Source: Pleodorina starrii (taxonomy: Eukaryota; Chlorophyta; Chlorophyceae; Chlamydomonadales; Volvocaceae). Taken from it: 64,000 nt of DNA. The notes under the pieces are model-generated. The model saw nothing but the letters and a program-made list of their open reading frames with translations, made no database searches and was not told the origin of the DNA. The stretch lies in the NCBI GenBank assembly GCA_030267565.1, contig BRXU01000012.1, positions 2,292,501 through 2,356,500 on the forward strand, given 5' to 3'. Made by a program: the position numbers and the translations under genes. This document shows, piece after piece, positions 1-9,417 of this stretch. How positions within the stretch are numbered: position 1 is the first letter of the stretch; every line of letters begins with the position of its first letter.

Positions 1-407
1 TTCATTCCCGTCCCTCGGATGGGGGCGTCGTAGCTCACCTGCAAGCCTGCGGGCACCGTCTTCAGCGCCGTGTCTATCAGCGGCTGCAGGGACGCGGCTG
101 CCTTCGCAGGATCGTCCGCGTAGGAGCTAAGCCCAGGCTTGAGCTGCTCGAAGGTGTCGCTGATGAGTTTGAGCTGTCCCTCGAGCTGCTCAAACTTGAA
201 AACATGGATGCGGCTGCCCGTGCTGCCCGCGTCAAACACGATGGCGTACTTCGTGGCGGCATCCGGCCCGACGTGACGAAGCTCCTTTAGCGTGTGCACA
301 CGGTCCACGTGCAGGGGCGACGAGCGAGGCACCAAGGTGATCACCGCCAAGATAAGCAAGACCTGCACCGGAATGAACAGTTTCGGCAACCGTGCACAGC
401 AACTCAT
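1..407 (-). CDS. Apyrase / GDA1-CD39 nucleoside phosphatase, first exon (partial)
   Basis: Only the 5' end lies in the window. The start codon is at 407 and exon 1 runs to 39, where GTGAGC forms a good donor; the rest is beyond base 1. Residues 12-27 form a hydrophobic stretch preceded by basic residues, fitting a signal anchor. Around residue 55 the sequence [14 protein letters not shown] is apyrase conserved region 1, the phosphate-binding loop of GDA1/CD39 enzymes, which hydrolyse NTPs and NDPs in the secretory pathway or at the cell surface. The remaining conserved regions cannot be seen, so substrate preference cannot be judged. If the donor is not used the frame stays open to the window edge. 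Family assignment is firm; gene extent is unknown. Confidence 0.82.
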   Translation of the reverse strand, partial: MSCCARLPKLFIPVQVLLILAVITLVPRSSPLHVDRVHTLKELRHVGPDAATKYAIVFDAGSTGSRIHVFKFEQLEGQLKLISDTFEQLKPGLSSYADDPAKAAASLQPLIDTALKTVPAGLQVSYDAPIRGTGM

Positions 408-1767
408 CTTCTGGCTCCCTTGCGTGTGAACCGCTCCAACTCACAAACAAATAAAATGTGCGTTCAGACGAGAATACACAGCTCGGCACCTGGAAGGGTT
501 GCCACGCATTGCCCTCGGTGTGCTGACGGGTGCCGCTGCTTGGCCTCAGTTATGAATCGAGCGATGCAACGTACACAAACCGCCCCCACTCCGGCCGCAT
601 TGCGCGGTAAATTCAGATGGCGACAGAAACGGCCATTCCCTGCCAAGACGTCCCGTGCAACTATCCAAAATTTCTCGGACCCCAGCATCGTGTGAGCAAC
701 GTGCACACGTGTCCTCCAGGTGCTTCATCGTACAGTCGCTGCTTCCGACGCCCGTGCCCCAATCCGTTTGACGCTGGGCAGCATCAACATTCCTCTTACG
801 ATTGAGAAGCAAGGGAGTGCCTTTCACACGAGGACAGCCGCCTGTAGTACTCCTCGGCGCGCACTTCGTTCACCCCACGGTTGGATAAAAACCTCCCAAA
901 CCCAAGGCGAGCCCCCGAGCACATAACAGCCGCGACCCAAATCTCACCGGAACAGAGACCACCAGCAGTACGCCCCGGTACCTGCAGTCCACGCAAATGG
1001 CGTGGCAGGTTGCCTACCAAGGGTCAATTGTTCCCCATGCAGGTCCCGAGGCTGCAGCATCACCTCGAGAGGCCATATAAGAGTTTCTTATCCACTGACC
1101 GCCATATCATGTCTCCAACATTTTCCGGCCTCTTCATTATTTCGTCGCCTTGCTCCCGCAGCTGCTCAGGATCACTCGACGCAGCTTCTTGCTCCAATGG
1201 TTCCTCTGTGGCTTGCCCAATTCTTGTAGGCTTTTAAACGTGAATATGGTATCGGCAGTTAGATCGAAGTCATGCGAGGATGCAACAAGTGCCTGTTGCA
1301 CTTATTTATACCAATTGTCTCTAAGCCAAAGCTTGCGCAGTATGTGAGCACTGTAACGACTATTGAAGTTGTGTCTGAATCGTAGGTACGATGGTGTTTG
1401 CTCATGCATGTTTGCATTGTACTACAGACGACCTGCAACTACCTTAACGGCCTTGCCCGATGCCGCGATGCATCTGACAACATGGACAACAGGTGTTAAG
1501 CCCGGCTTCATAAGTTTCGTAAACATTAGTTTACCTCTATTTTAGCGGTAGCCTGTCCTAATTAGTTGCTAATTATTTTCCGAGACATACTGACAAGTTT
1601 GTGGCTGCATTTGCAAGCTTTGCACGAGTGAGGGTCTATACTGCAAAAAACATACAAAGCGCATTCGGATGGCTTGGATAGTAGCACCTTCGTCACGCTT
1701 TGGCGCACCTGCACAAGCAGGTGCGTCGTGATATTGCACAGGGCAGCAGCACAGTCTACTACCGCGC
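408..1767. other. Intergenic region between apyrase and the small plus-strand gene
   Basis: This 1.36-kb stretch lies between two divergently transcribed genes and should hold both promoters. Base composition falls toward AT around 1250-1560. I see short open frames but none with family resemblance or consistent splice signals, and no recognisable repeat. Confidence 0.5.
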
Positions 1768-2492
1768 ATGATCCAAAGTAACCTGCGGATGTCATTTCGC
1801 AGTTTGTGGCTACAAACTGCCTCTGGGTACCGGCATGGTCCTGGTCCTCGTCTTAAACGTTCCCCTAACACCCCTTTGCTACCGGGCCCTGCCCAGGACG
1901 TCGCCACACGCCTACGATCGCCAGTCTTAGGACGGTGGCCGTGTGGACAAGACCGACACCAGACCGTGACGCGGATTTTGTGAAGCCGTCGTACATCCCC
2001 AGGCCTGTGGAGCCCAGCATCCAGCCAAGCCGCGAAGATAGGCCCATCTACGCGCCTGTAACGCCGGAATTTCGCCCCGCTGAGCTGCCGGTGCGTGGCT
2101 TGGAGTTGCGGCAAGTGCCTTCAGGAGCAAGTCTCAGGGCTGGGTAATCATATCGGGGATCCTCAGCGTAACGTGGGGTTCCGGTACCGCAACAGCCCAT
2201 CTCCCAGGATCTCCCCATTGCTCTTGATTGACATGCTGGGCACTAACTAGAGCCTCTGGCTTTCCAAGCTTTTTGCATGCTCACAGGAGTACCTGCTGAA
2301 CACGACCGAATGACAGTACCTGCGTCTTTTCCACAGGAAACACCCAAGGAGCTGCCCAGCGCGCCCAAGCTTCCGGAGAGGAGGCCGGACGACATCCCTG
2401 CAGGGAACCCGAAGGAGAAGCCGGCGGAGGGTGCGCCTGAGAAGCGTGAGGCGCCGCCGTCAAAGGACCGCGAGTCGGCGCCGAAGAAATAA
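1768..2492 (+). CDS. Small proline-rich protein, probable organelle-targeted
   Basis: I do not recognise the family. The proposed exons are 1768-1826, 1925-2090 and 2337-2492, with GTACCG and GTGCGT donors and CAG acceptors; all phases agree and give about 126 residues. The second acceptor could instead be at 1930, also in phase. The first 30 residues are rich in Arg, Ser and Leu with almost no acidic residues, like a mitochondrial or plastid presequence. The rest is rich in Pro, Glu, Lys and Arg, with motifs such as YIPRPVEPS and ETPKELPSAP and a Lys-rich end at SAPKK, and looks intrinsically disordered. A TGTAA signal follows at 2777. The 3' exon and its acceptor are the best supported parts; the first exon is the weakest. 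Confidence 0.45.
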
Positions 2493-2776
2493 TGCATGCC
2501 GTTGTGCTGTACTGGTCGCCGTTGGTAATGGTTGAGACTCGTGGTCGCGGGTGGTTCAAGGGAAGGCCGGCGAACCAGATTCATGTTATTGGCGCTGCGT
2601 TTTGGGGCCGTGGCTGTCGAGAAACAACCGTCAAGACTTCTGCGACAGTAGTGCCATCGGAGGTTTCCTAATTGGTAGCCGTTTTGATTACCTTGGCTTC
2701 ACCGACGGCGCGACGGGCGTTTGCGGCTCATGGACGGCTGTTGGTACGGCCCGACAAGAGGGCTGCGGCCAGCTAT

Positions 2777-2781
2777 TGTAA
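2777..2781 (+). terminator. TGTAA poly(A) signal for the proline-rich gene
   Basis: TGTAA is the usual volvocine polyadenylation signal. It lies about 285 bases after the stop codon at 2492 and is followed by the terminator region of the converging eS31 gene. Confidence 0.5.
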
Positions 2782-3219
2782 CATTGCGCCATGGCCGCCA
2801 AAACGTTATTTGCCGTTAGCGTTCGGTTGGTTTGAGATTTGCTGTCGGGTGGTGAGGGCAGCAGAACCAGGCTGAGATCTTTGGCGCGCTGGTTTAGGCC
2901 CGGTGAGGTCAGGTAACGGCTGGTAATCTTATACGAGACGAGACCCACACGTGAACTTTGCGCCTGGCGGCTGTCTAGGGCCGTACACCCCATCGTCGGC
3001 CAAAGGCAGGTACCGACTACCGTTTGCGGCCCACCGACGGCCATTGGCCCGACATGTGCTTAGAACCACGCGGCAAAGGACGTCGTTATTGCTGAACCGA
3101 CTCCAAGCCCGCGGCGACACGCTCTTTCCATACAACCTGTTCCTTTTTCAACCCCATGGCCTAAAACTGATCATCGCAAGACCGCGAGACATGGCATTGT
3201 CACAGGCAGGCTCAGGCCG

Positions 3220-3224
3220 TTACA
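3220..3224 (-). terminator. TGTAA poly(A) signal for the eS31 fusion gene
   Basis: TTACA on the plus strand reads TGTAA on the minus strand, about 75 bases beyond the stop codon of the ubiquitin-like/eS31 gene. This gives a compact 3' UTR typical of a highly expressed ribosomal-protein gene. Confidence 0.6.
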
Positions 3225-3295
3225 GAAGGATTGCGTTCCCAGCCGCGGCGCACGGAACTCCACGTAAGCAGCCATTGGGGAAGAGGACAAGCAGT

Positions 3296-4499
3296 TTACT
3301 TCTTGCCCTTCTTGCCCTTAGCCGGCGCCTCGGGCGCGGCAGCGGCAACCGGCGCGGCAGCCGCCTTCGGCTTCGGGGCGCCAGCCGGCGCGCCGCCCTC
3401 GTAGACGAAGGTGTTGGCGCACTTGCCGCAGTACACGCGGTCGAAGTGGGTGGCCATGAAAGTGCCCGGGCCGCAGTTAGGGCACTGCTTGCGCAGGCGC
3501 TGCACCTTGCCCGAGTCGTCCACCTGCATGGCCAGATGCGGAGGCAAGGGATGCGCCGTCAATATGAAGGCCACATCCCCAAAACCCAGCTCTTCCTGAC
3601 GAGGCTAGTCTACAAACACAGCCGCCGCTGGCGAAAAGTGTCTGCCAGCAGTCCGCCACGCGATTAGCCATTCCCAACCGAGAGATACCGGTACCCTCGC
3701 CCTACCCCAGACCCCCGTTTTCTGAGCATCCCATTCCAGATCTGTCACTACCCCTGAGCCCAGTCCTGATACCATCCGATGCAAACCCTCGACCCTCCAA
3801 AAATCGACTTCCCATCAATCTCCCGTGCCCACGTTGACCCTGCCCGAACCTTATCCTTCACGTCAAGGTCACCACCCTGCAGCTAATCCTGATGTCCGCC
3901 CCCACCACCCCGGGGAACCCTACCTTGTAGAACTTCAGCACCCGGAGCTTGATCTTCTTGTGCTTGTGCTTCTGCTTCTTGGGCTTGGTGTACGTCTTCT
4001 TCTTGCGCTTCTTGGCACCACCAAGCAGGCGCAGCAGGCACATCAGAGTGCTGTCATCGCTGACACCAGCCTCAGCCAGCACCTGGCCGTCCTCCAGCTG
4101 GATACCGTTGAACAGAATACGCTGCTCAGCGGAGTCCAGGCCTGTAGGGTAGCGCTCACGTCAATAAAACATGGCCCAAGGCTGCTCAGCGGACTACGAG
4201 ACCTAGCCATCCACTGTGCGGCGCGGTATAAGACTGAAGTAACCCGATTTTTTCGTTCGCAGCTGCAGAAATGAGGAGACGCTTGCGACTTACCCTGAAG
4301 GGCCTCCACAGCAGCCTTCACATCGGCGACAGTCTGCGCCGGACTCACCTCCAGGAGGTGAGTCCGGTCTGCACGCAAAATGCAAGAAAGATTTCATATT
4401 GCTGTAAGCGAATTGAAGTAAGGATTATTGCGCAACCAAAGCAGCAAAGTGTTACTGTAACAAAAGCGCTATCTCACCGGTCCGGACGAAAATCTGCAT
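3296..4499 (-). CDS. RPS27A: Ubiquitin-like (FUBI-like) domain fused to ribosomal protein eS31 (S27a)
   Basis: Four exons, 4478-4499, 4294-4368, 3924-4141 and 3296-3523, join in phase to a 180-residue protein. Residues 1-74 form a ubiquitin fold starting MQIFVRT and ending LLRLLGG, then an eS31 domain begins [20 protein letters not shown]. The zinc-finger cysteines are visible in CPNC and YCGKC around [10 protein letters not shown]. Cleavage after Gly-Gly should release eS31 for the 40S subunit. The ubiquitin part is far from canonical ubiquitin: it has one lysine (residue 25), lacks the K48 and K63 equivalents, and ends LLGG rather than LRGG, which resembles the FUBI domain normally joined to eS30. 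The C-terminus carries an Ala/Pro/Lys tail of about 30 residues after FVYEGG. The first zinc pair is C-x2-C, shorter than the C-x4-C usual in animals. eS31 identity is certain. Confidence 0.93.
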
Positions 4500-5304
4500 T
4501 TTACGGCACTCGGCAGTGATACCAGTGCCTTCCTTGCACCGTAAGAGGGACAACGATGCGCGCGGCAGCGACCCAAGTGCCCGCGCCGCCTTGCCGCTCG
4601 TACAGTACGGCAATACCGTTTTCTTTTTTACGGGGAGTAAATACTTTTGCGGTGCATTCTTTTTTCAAAGCTGCTTTGTCTGTACCTACAATGTCCTTCA
4701 TTGAGCCAGAATCCTTTTCTGTTATGTGCACAGCGTGTCGCTTTGTTTATGTCAAGCATTCTTTGTTGGGAGCCATGCGACTGGCAAGCCGCAGGCTCTG
4801 TGCGTCCGAGGTGTTTTTATTTGCTGCTCCTGTTTCTGCAGTTTGTCCTGTTTCCGCACTCCGCCCGCGTGTGCAGGCAACCCGCCAACAGGTCCTCTCA
4901 AAAGCGTTCATATTTGTTCTTGGCGCTCATCTTACAAACGCCATTGCGAATAAGCTCGTGTTGGCTGGTGTGGTGTGGATCGACCCATGGGACCGCTCTG
5001 ACAGAACATTTTTAGGGCCAATCGTGCTTGCTCAAGCTGAAGGTGCACGCAGCGGTGGAAATGAAATGCAGAATTTAGACGCCAAATGGGCTCGTTGGAG
5101 TATCGGTCCGAAGTCATTGTCCAAAGAGCACAGTCAAGCCCGCAGCACGGCAAGCGCTGAACAATGCCATATAAACACCAGCCGCCCACACTAAGTGCTG
5201 CCGTTGCAATTGCGCTTCGATTACTACTTCTGTCCATCCTGATCTCGAGACTTAGCTCGATACCTACCTGAAAGCTCAAGGCCGCGCGTGCTCACGTCCT
5301 CGAA
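4500..5304. promoter_or_regulatory. Shared divergent promoter region of eS31 and caleosin genes
   Basis: This 805-bp gap separates the minus-strand eS31 start (4499) from the plus-strand caleosin start (5305), so both promoters must lie here. A 212-codon plus-strand frame from 4556 to 5194 has no family resemblance and I do not call it a gene. Confidence 0.45.
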
Positions 5305-8290
5305 ATGCCGGCCCACGCACACAAGGGCGATATAGGCCCCAGCGGCATCTACAGAGCAGGTGATCACATGATTTGTCTTGCGTCTTCCGCTAGTCCGGCG
5401 TAGTCCGGGCGTCGCGAGCGGCCTCCCAAAGTAGCCGTCTTGGTCTCCTAGCCCTCCTACGCAAGAGCTTGCACCCCTCGCCGCCGCGACTCCCTTCGTT
5501 GCACGCAGACTTGCCGCGCGCCTACCAGTCGGTCGACAGGCACTCGCCCGCGGGCAGCGAGGGGCTGTCCATACCCACTATGACGGTACTGCAACAGCAT
5601 TGCGGCTTCTGGGATAGGTGCGCCGGGCTCGGGGGCCCAGATATCGTATCCGCCCCAGGCCGGGCACACGAATCTGTTGCCTGGGCAGCGGGCCCCGAGG
5701 TTGACGAGTGAAAGGGGGTGCAAGGCAAGTCTAGCGGGTCCCAGCACGATTGCCGATGAGGGGGGCGAATAAAGGGGGAGCGGCCCCGCAACTTGCGCTC
5801 AATGGGCGTGCCCCTCCGAGTTGTAAGCATTGGTTTGCAGCATGCGGCCAAGCCGCCGGTGTCTTAGCGCCCGTCCGCAAGCTCTCTGCAGTCAACCAGC
5901 GTCGCCTGCTAAAACTGCTGGAAGTGACTGCGCCTTGCCACGGGTACGCCCCGCCACTCGATCCGCACGGACGGCAGGGACAACGACGGCCGCATCTACC
6001 CGCTGGACACGTACCTAGGTGCGCCCCATCACCCGCGTTACCTTCGTTGGGTTGACAGGAGCGCCTGTGTTTGAACAGTTGACGCTGCCGGAGTTGTTCA
6101 CGGGCTTGATCACGGGCCGTGCCTGGACATGGCTTCCCTGTGCGGACTGCAGTGTGTGTACTGCACGGCGTGGGGTTTGCGGTGTGTATGTGGCGGTGGT
6201 CGGCTGGGGCAGCTGAGGCGAGGGGAAGGTGAACACCCCGGTTCGGTCCTCCCCCTTCTAGACGTGGAAAAAGGGAAATGAGCTCGCCCCACGCACCCGC
6301 GCCGCAGTTTTTGCAACCTTTGCGCACTGGGTCGGCACATTACGGTAGATGGAAGCTGCTCCAAGATGCCGCGTTGATCTTTTGCCGAAAGGCCAGCCGG
6401 CCGGCTGACGTGTACCGGCGTGCAAGCCCGGGGCCCGTCCCTGCTCTCCAGCATCGCTCCTTCCGTGTCGACGCCTGTCCCGAACGAATGAGCAGTGGAT
6501 ATGTGTGCGCCATGCACCGTTAGGCAGCAGTTGCATCTGCCCAGTAAGTTCGTCAAATGCTGTGGCCCTGTGGCCCTGCAGGCTGCCGGGAGCTGGGCAT
6601 GTCAGTGGCGCTGAGCCTGGGCTTCATGTGGCTGCTCCACTTCACGCTCTTGGTGCCGTACATGACCCAGGTGCGCGAGCGCCGTGCAGTCTCATCAGCG
6701 CATCGCACGCGGGCTCGTTGCTTAACAAGCTTTCGGTGGTGACGCGACCGAATGCGGCGAGCGAAGCGGTCGAGTCGCCGGTGGCCGACAACACGGCGTG
6801 GCGGCGATGCTCCCGTGGTTGGGTTTTTAACCCTCGACGTGATTCGGAGCGTGTTCCTCCTGGCCTGAAGGGCCCTGTGCGCCCGGGCGATTGTATGCCG
6901 CCGTGCCCGCTGCCTGCAGGATAACTGGATCCTGCACCCGTACCTGTGCATCTACCTGAAAAATATCCACCGCATCAAGCACGCCAGCGACTCGGGGGTG
7001 TACGATGAGGAGGGCCGTATGTACCCCGCGGTGGGTGTATGGGTGGGTGGGCGGGTCGGTGGGTGCGGCGGCCGGGCTCATTAGGTCACCCGCTTATGAC
7101 TTTCTCCGTCGTCTGGTTAGTGTGGCAGGCCGGTCGGGGTCGCGGTCCTCGGGCAGAGTGTCGCCCTCGGCAGGTTGCATGCTTGCAACGCCACGGACAA
7201 CGAGCCGGCTCCGCTTGGCCCCGGTTGTGTTGGCTGGCGGCGCGGTGCGGCATGCGGGGGAAGGAAATGCATCCGGGGGAAGGAAACGCAGCCGAGGGGA
7301 GGCGCCTGAAAACGTGCCCTGGCGTGCTTGCCTTGGCGGCCGCCCTCGCAGAAGCTGGAGCAGATCTGGAGCACCCTGGGCGCGGAGGAGCTGCGCAGCT
7401 ACGACGACGTCAAGCGGCTGGTGTGGGCCAACAAAGACGTCGGTGACTTCATCGGATGGTGGGTGTGTATACGGTATATTTTCTTATTCTCCGTCTTCTC
7501 CTTCGTTGTGGATAAGGCCCCAAGACCTGGCCGCCGCTCACCCGCGCCGCCCCGAAGCACAGCCCTGGGTCCGCGGCGGCCAGCAGCTTGCGGACGTCAA
7601 GCGGAAGCAGTCGGGGTGAACATGCGACGATGGTTGACATGCGAGGAGTCGCACATGAGGGATGACGGGTAATGGTTGAGAACTGCGGGTTGTTCAAGGA
7701 GCAATTCACCCGAGAGCAGGCACGGCTGGTGGCTGGGGAGGTGCTGGCACTGGTGGCTGCTGGTTCGGAGCCTTGCTGGGATTCAGAGAGGGCTGACCGA
7801 CTGCGGAGCGATCGGCTAAGCCGGGGCAACGTGACGTGCCTGCACAGCTGAACACCCGCACCTCCCCCCGCCTTGGTTGGTTGGTAGCCCCGAACTCGTC
7901 ATTGGGGATGCGCTGCCGTTGACCTTACCAAGGCCCTCCACACTTTGCACCGGGGGACCCTACAGCCTAACGCCGGAAAGGCCGGAGCCAGATGCCGGCA
8001 GGTCAGCCTTTGAAATCACCATGAATAACCGTAGCGCAACCGTTTTGCGCCACCCAGCGGGTCCTGCCCTTCCCTGCTTTCCGTCCGCTGTCCCCGAGTC
8101 ACCCCGCCAGCGTCGCACCGCACCGCGCAGGCTGGCCTCTTTCATCTCCTGGTCGCTGCTGTGGCTGGTGGCTCGCGACGAGCGCGGCGTGGTGAGCCGC
8201 GAGGCGCTGCGCTGCTGCTACGACGGAACGCTCTTCTACCACATCGCGGAGCGCCGTCGGGCGCGTGCGATGGAGTCCAAGTACGAATGA
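5305..8290 (+). CDS. Caleosin, lipid-droplet EF-hand haem peroxygenase
   Basis: Seven exons join in phase: 5305-5359, 5509-5617, 5978-6018, 6582-6670, 6920-7030, 7352-7458 and 8131-8290, giving about 223 residues, the usual length. VLQQHCGFWD leads into an EF-hand loop at residues 54-65 with Asp at positions 1, 3, 5 and 12 and Gly at 6. A hydrophobic hairpin-like segment (about 70-92) follows, then YLKNIHRIKHASDSGVYDEEGR and the C-terminal block RDERGVVSREALRCCYDGTLF, all caleosin hallmarks. Both histidines that bind haem in plant peroxygenases are present (about 49 and 115). Caleosins sit in the monolayer of oil bodies and oxidise fatty-acid hydroperoxides in a calcium-dependent way. Exon 1 rests on phase and splice sites only; exons 2-7 are strongly supported. 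I see no TGTAA close downstream. Confidence 0.88.
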
Positions 8291-9417
8291 GGGAGGCGCG
8301 GGGCGGGGCCGGGTGAGACCGAGCGGAGCCTCCATTTGGCAGCCCGGATGGCGGAGTGGGAGGCTGCGGCGGACCCGAGACCGGCCGCCTCCATGGCAGT
8401 GACACGAGGCTTGCGCACACATGCCGTGCGTGCCTGCGCTTCTGCTGGGCACAGACGCGTTTCTTCGTGCCACGTAGGGGCCGGCAGTTATTGGCCGTGA
8501 ACAGCGGACTGCGGTAAGGGGGGTGGCTTTCGGTGTCCGGGTTGACTACGCGCCATGTCGGTACGTCTATGGGGCCTGCAACTCCGGCAGTGTTGTTCTG
8601 GAGTTAGGTCAGGTTGGTTGAGCGCGTTTGCTTTGGCGGCGTGAGTTGCGTTGGGACTGTGGATGGACAACTCAATCCAGGCGGGCAGTGGCGGGTGTAG
8701 TTTGCACGTTGTTGCAGGCAGCTGGCTAGGTGCTGGGTAGCGGGAGCTCCGCTGTCGTAACTTCGCCCTTTACATCGCTCCCTCCATTAACTTGGCATGA
8801 AATCTCTCGCCCACGTTTTCTGAATCTGGAAGCACTACGACCCGGCGCAGCACTCAATACACAAACACGCGATTCGGAGGTTCAATGTCAGCTCCACTAC
8901 CGGTATTTCAGAAGAAAAACTTTGGCTGTGCCAATGCAGCACCGGAACTGCGTACCCGCCATTCCCTCGACACAGCCCCCTCTCCGCTCACAAACTCGCA
9001 CGCGGCGAAAGTGATACGTCTCAAAATCCCGGCCCAAAAGGCTGGGACATACCCTCAACAGAGCCGCAGATGAGAGCCGCAACCCAGGACAGGTTGCATC
9101 ATGAACAGCCCTGAGCTTTATCGCGTATAAAACCCAACCCAGCCACCCATGTCCGCGGCCGATAGACAGTTCTACGAACTGGCAAAAACCACGTTCCGTA
9201 GCCCCATGCAATCCGAAAATCCTTACTTTGCAAGCTGAAGACACGCACACCACGGCTAGCGCGCCGCCGTTTGCGTGCAATGCGCCCTGCCGCCGCCCTG
9301 CGGCTGGGCCCCGGCCCCCAGGCCGCCTCCGCTCCTTTCGCCGCCCCACCTCGCACCTCGCAGCCCCACGTCGACAGGCCACGCCTGCCTGCCATTCCCC
9401 AGTTGTCCATCCACGCC
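8291..9417. other. Convergent intergenic region, caleosin to HCF136
   Basis: The region lies between two converging genes and should contain both 3' UTRs. The only clear TGTAA is on the minus strand at 8770-8774. No gene or transposon is visible. Confidence 0.5.
8770..8774 (-). terminator. Candidate TGTAA poly(A) signal for HCF136
   Basis: TTACA on the plus strand, about 640 bases past the HCF136 stop codon. The distance is long but within the range of algal 3' UTRs, and no closer signal is present. Confidence 0.4.

Noticed and set aside
4556..5194. 212-codon plus-strand open frame between eS31 and caleosin
   Set aside because: No family resemblance, poor codon pattern, and it occupies the promoter interval of two divergent genes.
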